From Faecalicatena contorta (GTDB taxonomy: Bacteria > Bacillota > Clostridia > Lachnospirales > Lachnospiraceae), in contig NZ_CYZU01000023.1 of assembly GCF_001404335.1 (NCBI RefSeq), positions 16,048-80,047 on the forward strand: a stretch of 64,000 nucleotides of DNA, in the 5' to 3' direction. This document shows positions 19,256-27,037 of the stretch, piece by piece. The notes under the pieces are model-generated. The model was given only the letters and a program-made list of their open reading frames with translations. It did not search any database and was not told the origin of the DNA. Both the position numbers and the translations under genes were made by a program. Within the stretch, counting starts at the first letter, position 1, and every line of letters begins with the position of its first letter.

Positions 19256-20935
19256 ATGCATTTAACTGGAGCAGAAATCGTCATTGAATGTCTGAAGGAG
19301 CAGGGTGTGGATATTGTTTTCGGGTATCCGGGCGGCGCGATCCTAAACGTTTATGACGCTTTATATAAACACAGTGATGAGATCACGCATATCCTGACCT
19401 CCCATGAACAGGGGGCTGCGCATGCCGCAGACGGATATGCGAGAGCGACGGGCAGAGTTGGTGTCTGCTTTGCCACAAGCGGACCGGGAGCCACGAACCT
19501 GGTTACCGGCATCGCTACGGCTTATATGGATTCCATCCCGGTTGTTGCAATTACCTGTAATGTCGGCGTATCCCTGCTTGGCAAGGATAGTTTTCAGGAG
19601 ATTGATATTGCAGGCATTACAATGCCGATTACAAAGCACAACTATATTGTAAAAGATGTCAGTAAGCTGGCCGGGACGATCCGCAAGGCATTCAGAATCG
19701 CGCAGACAGGCCGTCCCGGTCCGGTGCTGATTGATATTCCGAAAGATGTGACCGGTGAGAAAACCGATTATAAGCGTGAAGCAATTACTCCCGTCATCCC
19801 CATGGGGGCTGAGGAAATCTCTGACAAAGAAGTGGAGACAGCAATCAGCATGATTAATAAGGCAAAGCGCCCTTATATCTTTGTCGGCGGCGGAGCCGTT
19901 TTATCGGGTGCAAGTGAAGAACTGACTGAGTTTGTTCATAAAGTTGACGCGCCGGTCACGGATTCACTTATGGGCAAGGGCGCATTTCCGGGAACCGATG
20001 GGAGATATACGGGCATGCTTGGCATGCACGGGACCAAGACGTCCAATTACGGGGTCAGCGAATGCGACCTGTTGATTGTTATCGGCGCAAGGTTCAGCGA
20101 CAGAGTGACCGGCAATACCAGGAAGTTTGCAAAGAATGCAAAGATTCTTCAAATTGATATCGATGCGGCTGAGATGAATAAGAACGTCATCATTACCGCA
20201 GGTGTGGTGGGCGACATCAAAGAAGTCCTGAAGAAGATAAATGCAGGCTTAAAACAGCAGTGCCACCCAGAATGGATGAGTAAAATACAGGAATACAAAG
20301 GAAAATACCCGCTCAATTACCATACGGACGTACTGACAGGACCCTATGTCGTAGAAGAAATCTACAGACAGACAAAAGGGGATGCCATCGTAGTAACAGA
20401 GGTCGGCCAGCATCAGATGTGGGCCGCACAGTATTACAAGTATACAAAGCCGCGGACCTTCCTGACCTCCGGTGGTCTGGGAACGATGGGATACGGCCTG
20501 GGAGCTTCTCTTGGGGCGAAGACCGGATGTCCGGACAGCGTTGTGGTTAATATCGCAGGAGACGGCTGTTTCCGTATGAATATGAATGAAATAGCCACAG
20601 CGGTGCGGCACCGGATTCCCGTCATACAGGTTGTGATTAACAATCATGTGCTCGGCATGGTCCGCCAGTGGCAGAACCTGTTTTATGAGCAGCGCTATTC
20701 CGCCACCGTTCTGAACGATGCGGTGGATTTTGTGAAGCTGGCGGAGGCCATGGGGGCGGAAGGGATCCGCGCAACCACAAAGGATGAATTCCAGGCAGCA
20801 TTTGCGAAAGCCTTAACGCTGAACAAGCCGGTTGTCATCGACTGCCAGATCGACAGTGATGATAAAGTATGGCCCATGGTAGCTCCGGGAGCTGCAATCA
20901 GCGAAGCTTTTGACGAGAGCGATATCAGCCATTAG
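19256..20935 (+). CDS. ilvB: Acetolactate synthase large (catalytic) subunit
   Basis: IlvB condenses pyruvate with pyruvate or 2-oxobutyrate using thiamine diphosphate. The 559-residue protein has VFGYPGGAILNVYDAL with the catalytic Glu in TSHEQGAAHAADGYAR, a central FAD-type domain, and the TPP motif beginning GDGCFRMNMNEIATA. The frame opens 150 bases earlier inside ilvD, but the ATG at 19256 behind AGGAGGT gives the family N-terminus MHLTGAEIVIECL. No ilvN regulatory subunit follows; the next gene is serC. Confidence 0.95.
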   Translation: MHLTGAEIVIECLKEQGVDIVFGYPGGAILNVYDALYKHSDEITHILTSHEQGAAHAADGYARATGRVGVCFATSGPGATNLVTGIATAYMDSIPVVAITCNVGVSLLGKDSFQEIDIAGITMPITKHNYIVKDVSKLAGTIRKAFRIAQTGRPGPVLIDIPKDVTGEKTDYKREAITPVIPMGAEEISDKEVETAISMINKAKRPYIFVGGGAVLSGASEELTEFVHKVDAPVTDSLMGKGAFPGTDGRYTGMLGMHGTKTSNYGVSECDLLIVIGARFSDRVTGNTRKFAKNAKILQIDIDAAEMNKNVIITAGVVGDIKEVLKKINAGLKQQCHPEWMSKIQEYKGKYPLNYHTDVLTGPYVVEEIYRQTKGDAIVVTEVGQHQMWAAQYYKYTKPRTFLTSGGLGTMGYGLGASLGAKTGCPDSVVVNIAGDGCFRMNMNEIATAVRHRIPVIQVVINNHVLGMVRQWQNLFYEQRYSATVLNDAVDFVKLAEAMGAEGIRATTKDEFQAAFAKALTLNKPVVIDCQIDSDDKVWPMVAPGAAISEAFDESDISH

Positions 20936-21017
20936 TATCCCAAGAGGACAGAGATGGCTTGAGTTGTAATGAAACTTATCAATGATGAAGCATAAAAAGT
21001 GCAGGAGGAAATTTGAA

Positions 21018-22100
21018 ATGAGTAGAGTGTACAATTTTTCAGCAGGGCCGGCAGTTTTACCGGAAGAAGTATTAAAATCAGCAGCAGAAGAAATGTTGGA
21101 TTACAAGGGAACCGGCATGTCGGTCATGGAAATGAGTCATCGCTCAAAGGCTTTCGAGGAGATCATTACATCAGCAGAGGCTGACTTGAGAGAGCTTATG
21201 AATATTCCTGACAACTATAAAGTCCTGTTTCTGCAGGGAGGAGCCTCCCAGCAGTTTGCCATGATACCGATGAACCTTATGAAAAATAAGGTGGCTGACT
21301 ATATTGTGACAGGACAGTGGGCGAAAAAAGCTGCCAGTGAAGCCGCAAAATACGGTAAAGTTAACAAAATAGCATCTTCTGAAGACAAGACGTTCTCATA
21401 TATACCAGATTGCTCTGACCTTCCGGTTTCAGAGGATGCAGATTATGTCTATATTTGTGAAAACAATACAATTTACGGTACCAAATTTAAAGAACTTCCG
21501 AATACAAAAGGCAAAACTCTGGTTGCCGACGTATCATCCTGCTTCCTGTCTGAACCAGTGGACGTAAGTAAATATGGAGTGATTTACGGGGGAGTCCAGA
21601 AGAATATCGGGCCTGCAGGCGTTGTGATCGTTATTATCCGTGAAGATTTAATTACGGAGGACGTACTGCCCGGCACACCGACCATGCTTACATATAAGAC
21701 GCACGCAGACGCGAAGTCCCTTTACAATACCCCTCCGGCATATGGTATCTACATTTGCGGAAAGGTATTTCAATGGCTCAAGAGCATGGGAGGCCTGGAG
21801 ACAATGAAGGCCCGCAACGAAAAGAAAGCAGCGCTTCTGTATGATTTCCTGGATCAGAGCAAGATGTTCAAAGGCACCGTTGAGCCAAAGGACCGTTCTC
21901 TGATGAATGTGCCTTTTGTTACAGGAAATGCCGAATTGGATGCCAAGTTTGTTAAAGAGGCGAAAGCTGCAGGCCTGGAGAATCTGAAAGGCCACAGAAG
22001 CGTGGGCGGCATGCGTGCCAGCATATACAATGCAATGCCATATGAGGGTGTAGAAGCACTCGTTGCATTTATGAAGAAGTTTGAGGAGGAGAATCTGTAA
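21018..22100 (+). CDS. serC: Phosphoserine aminotransferase
   Basis: SerC is the PLP enzyme that converts 3-phosphohydroxypyruvate and glutamate to phosphoserine. The 360-residue protein starts RVYNFSAGPAVLPEEVL, has the phosphate-binding FLQGGASQQFAMIP motif and the PLP lysine in YGGVQKNIGPAG. The ATG at 21018 follows AGGAGG and is preferred to an in-frame ATG 36 bases upstream. serA starts one base after the stop, so the pair forms a serine biosynthesis operon. Confidence 0.96.
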   Translation: MSRVYNFSAGPAVLPEEVLKSAAEEMLDYKGTGMSVMEMSHRSKAFEEIITSAEADLRELMNIPDNYKVLFLQGGASQQFAMIPMNLMKNKVADYIVTGQWAKKAASEAAKYGKVNKIASSEDKTFSYIPDCSDLPVSEDADYVYICENNTIYGTKFKELPNTKGKTLVADVSSCFLSEPVDVSKYGVIYGGVQKNIGPAGVVIVIIREDLITEDVLPGTPTMLTYKTHADAKSLYNTPPAYGIYICGKVFQWLKSMGGLETMKARNEKKAALLYDFLDQSKMFKGTVEPKDRSLMNVPFVTGNAELDAKFVKEAKAAGLENLKGHRSVGGMRASIYNAMPYEGVEALVAFMKKFEEENL

Positions 22101-22101
22101 A

Positions 22102-23265
22102 ATGTATAAGTATAATTGCCTGAATCCAATAGCCCAGGTGGGACTGGAAAAATTTAATGAAAACTATGTAAGAACAGATGACGCAGGGGAGGCGGACGCT
22201 ATCCTTGTAAGAAGCGCAGGAATGCATGATATGGATTTCAGCAGCAGCCTGAAAGTCATCGCACGCGCAGGTGCGGGCGTTAACAATATCCCGCTGGACA
22301 AATGTGCAGAAAAGGGAATCGTTGTATTTAACACTCCTGGCGCCAATGCCAATGGTGTTAAAGAAATTGTGATCGCGGGAATGCTTCTTGCAGCACGTGA
22401 CATAATAGGCGGTATTAGCTGGGTTCAGGAGAATGAAGAGGACGGGGACATCGCCAAGATGACCGAAAAAAAGAAAAAGGCCTTTGCCGGGACAGAGCTG
22501 GAAGGCAAAAAATTGGGCGTCATAGGTCTCGGAGCAGTCGGAGTTCTGGTAGCAAATGCTGCAACGCATCTCGGAATGGAAGTATACGGTTATGACCCAT
22601 ATGTATCCGTCGACGCTGCATGGAAGCTTTCACGTAATATCCACCATGCAAAAACGGTAGATGAGCTCTATAAAGAATGTGATTATATCACGATCCATGT
22701 ACCGGCCCTGGAAGATACGAAGGGCATGATTAACAAAGACACGATCAGCCTGATGAAAAAAGATGTGGTCATCCTGAATTTTGCAAGAGATGTGCTCGTA
22801 AACAGTGAGGACATGGTTGATGCCCTTGTAGCAGGAAACGTGAAATGTTATGTAACAGACTTTCCAACACCGGAGGTCACAGGAGTTAAAGGGGCAATTG
22901 TAATTCCACACCTCGGAGCTTCCACAGAGGAATCCGAAGACAACTGTGCAAAAATGGCAGTCAAGGAAACCATTGATTACCTGGAAAATGGTAATATTAC
23001 ACATTCCGTAAACTACCCCGATTGTGATATGGGACAGAAAGGTGAGGGATCCAGAATCACCATCCTGCATCATAATATACCAAACATGCTCGGACAGTTC
23101 ACGGCACTGCTCGCAAAAGAAAAATTAAACATCTCATTGATGGCAAATAAGAGCAGAAAAGAATATGCTTATACCATGATCGACGTAGACGGAGATGTAT
23201 CTGAGGCTGTAAAAGAAGAACTTGGCAGTATCGAAGGGGTTCTTAAAGTGAGAGTTATTCTTTAG
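22102..23265 (+). CDS. serA: D-3-phosphoglycerate dehydrogenase
   Basis: SerA oxidises 3-phosphoglycerate to 3-phosphohydroxypyruvate with NAD+, opening serine synthesis. The 387-residue short-type protein has substrate-domain motifs VRSAGMHD and RAGAGVNNIPLDKC, the Rossmann motif LGVIGLGAVGVLVANAA near residue 140, and the catalytic VIPHLGASTEESE region. A C-terminal ACT domain (about 315-387) could give serine feedback. It is coupled to serC with one base between them. A terminator lies at 23347-23387. Confidence 0.95.
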   Translation: MYKYNCLNPIAQVGLEKFNENYVRTDDAGEADAILVRSAGMHDMDFSSSLKVIARAGAGVNNIPLDKCAEKGIVVFNTPGANANGVKEIVIAGMLLAARDIIGGISWVQENEEDGDIAKMTEKKKKAFAGTELEGKKLGVIGLGAVGVLVANAATHLGMEVYGYDPYVSVDAAWKLSRNIHHAKTVDELYKECDYITIHVPALEDTKGMINKDTISLMKKDVVILNFARDVLVNSEDMVDALVAGNVKCYVTDFPTPEVTGVKGAIVIPHLGASTEESEDNCAKMAVKETIDYLENGNITHSVNYPDCDMGQKGEGSRITILHHNIPNMLGQFTALLAKEKLNISLMANKSRKEYAYTMIDVDGDVSEAVKEELGSIEGVLKVRVIL

Positions 23266-23346
23266 TAGTTGAATGGATCGCGTAGAAAACGGGCACAGAA
23301 GTGTCGGGATACGCCTTCCGGCTGCAAAGTGGAGTAAATGAAAAAG

Positions 23347-23387
23347 AAGGAAAACCGGGGCAGACCTGGTTTTCCCTCTTTTTTCTT
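23347..23387 (+). terminator. Intrinsic terminator after serC-serA
   Basis: GGAAAACC (23349-23356) pairs with GGTTTTCC (23368-23375) and is followed by a T-rich tract. Confidence 0.75.
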
Positions 23388-23427
23388 TATGCTGCCTGGC
23401 ATCCGGAAGACGCTAAATAAATTACTA

Positions 23428-23456
23428 TTGACACAGAATGTATAATTGTATACAAT
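23428..23456 (+). promoter_or_regulatory. Predicted SigA promoter for the Re-citrate synthase/GntR/icd genes
   Basis: A perfect -35 TTGACA (23428-23433) is spaced 17 bases from TACAAT (23451-23456). A 22-bp palindrome covers the spacer end and the -10 box. Confidence 0.72.
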
Positions 23457-23461
23457 TATAC
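23440..23461. promoter_or_regulatory. Perfect 22-bp palindromic operator, candidate GntR (FCD) site
   Basis: Bases 23440-23461 form a perfect palindrome with the core TTGTATACAA, which fits the usual FCD-subfamily GntR half-site plan (TNGT...ACNA). It overlaps the -10 box of the citrate synthase promoter. The likely ligand is the GntR protein encoded two genes on (24940-25662), giving repression with autoregulation. The palindrome is observed; the regulator pairing is inferred. Confidence 0.7.
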
Positions 23462-23528
23462 GTGGATGTAATCTGCAGAATTGAAGTGCTGCGGGGTGTT
23501 AACTGGATATATAGGAGGTAATGGTAGA

Positions 23529-24917
23529 ATGGAAGACAGAAAAGTATTTTTGAACAAACACACAAATCTTTTGGAACTGGAAGAGCATATGTATCAGCTG
23601 GTGGATGTGGACTCGCCTAATGTGTTCCGCAACTTGTTCCACTATGATGAGATTCCGAAGATTGCTTTTAATGACAGGATTGTGCCTCACAATATGCCGG
23701 ACGAAATCTGGATTACGGATACGACGTTCCGTGACGGACAGCAGTCACGTGCCCCCTATACAACAGAACAAATTGTTACGATTTTTGATTATTTACATAA
23801 GCTTGGCGGGCCTAAGGGTAAGATCAGGCAGAGTGAATTTTTTTTGTATAGTAATAAAGACCGGGATGCGGTTTATAAATGTCTGGAGAAGGGATATGAA
23901 TTTCCGGAAGTTACAAGCTGGATCCGGGCGAATAAGAAAGATTTTGAACTGGTGAGGGAGATCGGGCTGAAGGAAACGGGGATTCTGGTGAGCTGCTCTG
24001 ATTATCACATATTTTATAAACTGAAGATGAACCGCAGGGAAGCTCTGGATCATTACCTTTCTGTTGTAAGGGAGTGTATGGAGACGGGAGTGAAACCGAG
24101 ATGCCATCTGGAAGATATTACGAGATCTGATATTTATGGATTCGTAATCCCTTTCTGTCTGGAGCTGATGAAGCTTATGGAAGAGTATCAGATACCGGTT
24201 AAGATCCGTGTCTGTGATACCATGGGATATGGGGTGAATTTTCCGGGGGCAGTGATTCCGAGATCCGTACCGGGGATTATCTATGGACTGATGACACATG
24301 CTGGTGTTCCAAGTGAATTGATTGAATTCCATGGGCACAATGATTTCTATAAGGCGGTCAATAATTCGACTACGGCTTGGCTGTACGGCGCATGCGGGGT
24401 GAATTGTTCCCTGTTCGGAATTGGAGAGCGTACGGGAAATACTCCGCTTGAAGCGATGGTATTTGAATACGCACAGCTCAGAGGGACGCTGGATGGAATG
24501 GATACAACTGTAATCACAGAGCTGGCGGAGTACTATGAAAAAGAGATCGGATACCGGGTTCCCTCCAGAACGCCGTTTGTCGGGAAGAATTTTAATGTAA
24601 CCCGCGCCGGGATTCATGCGGATGGAATGCTCAAAAACGAAGAAATTTATAATATTTTTGATACCGACAAATATCTAAACCGCCCGGCGCTTGTATCTGT
24701 CTCCAATACGTCCGGTATTGCAGGAATAGCATACTGGATTAACGCATACTACAAGCTTCCGGCAGAACGGCAGGTGGATAAAAATTCAGAGCTTGTGCTG
24801 GCATTAAAGACCTGGGTGGACAAAGAATATGAAGAAGGTCGCGTTACAGTCTTGACAGATGACGAATTAGTTGCCAAAATAGACAGTGTATGCAGTGAAC
24901 TGCATATAAAACTCTGA
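23529..24917 (+). CDS. Probable Re-type citrate synthase (isopropylmalate/homocitrate synthase family)
   Basis: A 462-residue DRE-TIM metallolyase with the motif TDTTFRDGQQSRAPYTTEQI near residue 66 and metal ligands in EFHGHNDFYKAV. It lacks the roughly 120-residue LeuA regulatory domain found in true 2-isopropylmalate synthases. It sits upstream of a GntR regulator and isocitrate dehydrogenase and away from leuB. Clostridial Re-citrate synthases belong to this family and have about this length, so citrate formation from acetyl-CoA and oxaloacetate for glutamate synthesis is the best call. The alternatives are isopropylmalate or homocitrate synthase. The ATG at 23529 follows AGGAGG. No aconitase gene is in the window. 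Confidence 0.75.
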   Translation: MEDRKVFLNKHTNLLELEEHMYQLVDVDSPNVFRNLFHYDEIPKIAFNDRIVPHNMPDEIWITDTTFRDGQQSRAPYTTEQIVTIFDYLHKLGGPKGKIRQSEFFLYSNKDRDAVYKCLEKGYEFPEVTSWIRANKKDFELVREIGLKETGILVSCSDYHIFYKLKMNRREALDHYLSVVRECMETGVKPRCHLEDITRSDIYGFVIPFCLELMKLMEEYQIPVKIRVCDTMGYGVNFPGAVIPRSVPGIIYGLMTHAGVPSELIEFHGHNDFYKAVNNSTTAWLYGACGVNCSLFGIGERTGNTPLEAMVFEYAQLRGTLDGMDTTVITELAEYYEKEIGYRVPSRTPFVGKNFNVTRAGIHADGMLKNEEIYNIFDTDKYLNRPALVSVSNTSGIAGIAYWINAYYKLPAERQVDKNSELVLALKTWVDKEYEEGRVTVLTDDELVAKIDSVCSELHIKL

Positions 24918-24939
24918 CTTGGGAGGACATAAAAGCAAA

Positions 24940-25662
24940 ATGGAAGAATATCAGGACCATTCCTTAGGCAGCCGTGTTTTTCAGAGAATCCGTGACGATA
25001 TCTTGAAGGGAAAGTATAAGGAACACGATGAGTTAAGGGAAAATACGATCGGGAAAGAACTGGGGGTCAGCCGTACGCCCGTGCGAGAGGCGCTGAGGCA
25101 GCTTGAATTGGAAGGCCTTGTCTCTATCATCCCTAACAAGGGGGCATATGTGACGGGAATATCTTCGAAGGATGTAAGCGACATCTATATGATCCGCTCT
25201 ATGCTGGAGGGGCTGTGCGCGAGATGGGCTACAGAAAACATTACGGACGAGCAGCTGGATGAGCTGGACGAGATTATACTCCTTTCCGAGTTTCATATGA
25301 AAAAAGAGGGCGGAGGCAGTGCGGATCAGGTGGCTGAACTGGACGGCAAGTTCCATGCGATTTTATATGAGGCTTCAAACAGCAAGATACTCAGCCATGT
25401 ACTGACGGATTTCCACAAATATGTCCAACTGGCGCGGAGATCTTCCGTAGTCTCAGAAGAACGGGCCAGAAAGTCGATCCGGGAGCATAAGCAGATTCTG
25501 CGCGCAATCCGGGATAAAGATGCAGACCTTGCGGAGCAGCTCGCCAACGAGCATATTCTGCATGTCATACAGAACCTTAAAAAACAAGGTTATACCCATG
25601 GGCATCCCGTAATTCATGCCCCTGCGGGGCTGGTTTGCAGCAAGCCGCAAAATAATGTATGA
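24940..25662 (+). CDS. GntR-family (FCD) transcriptional regulator
   Basis: A 240-residue regulator with an N-terminal winged helix (about 10-75; TIGKELGVSRTPVREALRQLELEGLV) and an all-helical FCD ligand domain (about 85-220). The FCD metal-site residues are visible, including an Asp/His pattern in ELDGKFHAILYEASNS and a late REHKQILRAIRD. It lies between the citrate synthase and icd genes and probably binds the palindrome at 23440-23461. The last 18 or so residues are encoded by a small dispersed repeat (25599-25653), an unusual tail for the family. The ATG is 13 bases from GGGAGG, a slightly long spacing. Confidence 0.88.
   Translation: MEEYQDHSLGSRVFQRIRDDILKGKYKEHDELRENTIGKELGVSRTPVREALRQLELEGLVSIIPNKGAYVTGISSKDVSDIYMIRSMLEGLCARWATENITDEQLDELDEIILLSEFHMKKEGGGSADQVAELDGKFHAILYEASNSKILSHVLTDFHKYVQLARRSSVVSEERARKSIREHKQILRAIRDKDADLAEQLANEHILHVIQNLKKQGYTHGHPVIHAPAGLVCSKPQNNV
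25599..25653 (+). repeat. Small palindromic repeat, copy A, inside the GntR coding end
   Basis: The unit contains CATGCCCCTGCGGGGC (25615-25630), then GGTTTGC and a second small hairpin. A similar unit lies at 29050-29105 on the other strand, where GGGCATCCCG, CATGCCCC and a hairpin recur in the same order. A third lies at 36162-36202. In copy A the repeat is translated as the C-terminal tail of the GntR protein. Confidence 0.6.
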
Positions 25663-25688
25663 AGAAATATTAGGAGGAGACAGTTAAG

Positions 25689-26885
25689 ATGGAAAAGATT
25701 AAGATGAGTACACCGATTGTTGAGATGGACGGGGATGAGATGACAAGAATCCTCTGGAAGATGATTAAAGATAATCTTCTGGAGCCTTACATCGAGCTGA
25801 ATACGGAATATTACGATCTGGGCCTGGAATATAGAAATGAAACAAATGACCAGGTAACCGTGGATTCCGCGAATGCTACAAAGAAGTACAAAGTAGCTGT
25901 TAAGTGCGCAACCATCACCCCGAATGCTGCACGTATGGATGAATATGACCTGAAGGAAATGTGGAAGAGCCCGAACGGGACCATCCGTGCCATTCTGGAC
26001 GGTACAGTTTTCCGCGCGCCGATCGTCGTAAAAGGAATTGAGCCATGTGTTAAGAACTGGAAAAAGCCGATTACCATTGCCCGTCATGCATACGGTGATG
26101 TATACAAGGGTTCAGAGATGAAGATTCCGGGCGCAGGCAGGGTAGAACTTGTCTATACGGCGGAAGACGGGACAGAGACAAAAGAGCTCGTACATAATTT
26201 TGACGGCCCGGGTATCGTGCAGGGCATGCACAATATCAACCAGTCCATCGAAAGCTTTGCAAGAAGCTGCTTCAACTATGCGCTGGATACAAAACAGGAT
26301 CTCTGGTTTGCGACAAAAGATACAATTTCCAAAAAATATGACCACACATTCAAGGACATTTTCCAGGAAATCTATGATGCAGAATACGATGAAAAATTCA
26401 AGGCAGCCGGGATCGAGTATTTCTACACACTGATTGATGATGCAGTAGCACGTGTTATGAAATCAGAGGGCGGATATATCTGGGCGTGCAAGAACTACGA
26501 CGGCGACGTCATGAGCGACATGGTATCCTCTGCATTCGGATCACTCGCTATGATGACATCCGTGCTTGTGTCTCCCGACGGTTATTATGAATATGAGGCG
26601 GCCCATGGAACCGTACAGCGCCACTATTACAAGCACCTCAAGGGAGAGGAGACATCCACCAATTCAGTTGCAACTATTTTTGCATGGACCGGAGCCTTAA
26701 GAAAGCGCGGAGAACTGGATGGAAACCATGATCTGATGGCATTTGCGGACAGACTGGAAAAAGCGACCATTGACACCATAGAATCCGGAAACATGACAAA
26801 GGATCTGGCACTGATTACAACGATTGAGAATCCGACTGTTCTCAACAGTGAAGACTTTATCAAAGCGATTGCAGCAAGGCTGTAA
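25689..26885 (+). CDS. icd: NADP-dependent isocitrate dehydrogenase (eukaryote-like type)
   Basis: The 398-residue enzyme decarboxylates isocitrate to 2-oxoglutarate. The N-terminus [16 protein letters not shown] and motifs [22 protein letters not shown], and [19 protein letters not shown] resemble the eukaryotic cytosolic/mitochondrial IDH subfamily, as in many Clostridia, not the E. coli type. AGGAGG lies 10 bases before the ATG. It completes the citrate synthase-GntR-icd set, which would supply 2-oxoglutarate for glutamate. A bidirectional terminator follows at 26956-26989. Confidence 0.95.
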   Translation: MEKIKMSTPIVEMDGDEMTRILWKMIKDNLLEPYIELNTEYYDLGLEYRNETNDQVTVDSANATKKYKVAVKCATITPNAARMDEYDLKEMWKSPNGTIRAILDGTVFRAPIVVKGIEPCVKNWKKPITIARHAYGDVYKGSEMKIPGAGRVELVYTAEDGTETKELVHNFDGPGIVQGMHNINQSIESFARSCFNYALDTKQDLWFATKDTISKKYDHTFKDIFQEIYDAEYDEKFKAAGIEYFYTLIDDAVARVMKSEGGYIWACKNYDGDVMSDMVSSAFGSLAMMTSVLVSPDGYYEYEAAHGTVQRHYYKHLKGEETSTNSVATIFAWTGALRKRGELDGNHDLMAFADRLEKATIDTIESGNMTKDLALITTIENPTVLNSEDFIKAIAARL

Positions 26886-26955
26886 ATTTTATCTGCCTCA
26901 TTCAATGCTTAAAAAGTCATCAAATAAATGATACTTCAATTTAAATGATGCAAAA

Positions 26956-26989
26956 ACGGACCGGCACGCAGATCTGCATGCCGGTCCGT
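26956..26989. terminator. Bidirectional intrinsic terminator between icd and the ABC-F gene
   Basis: A GC-rich hairpin with arms beginning ACGGACCGGCA and ending TGCCGGTCCGT is flanked by an A-run upstream and a T-run downstream. It can therefore stop both convergent transcripts. Confidence 0.85.
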
Positions 26990-27037
26990 TTTTTATAAAG
27001 GCGTTGGAGCGTTGAAGTGAGCTTCCCCATTTTATTC

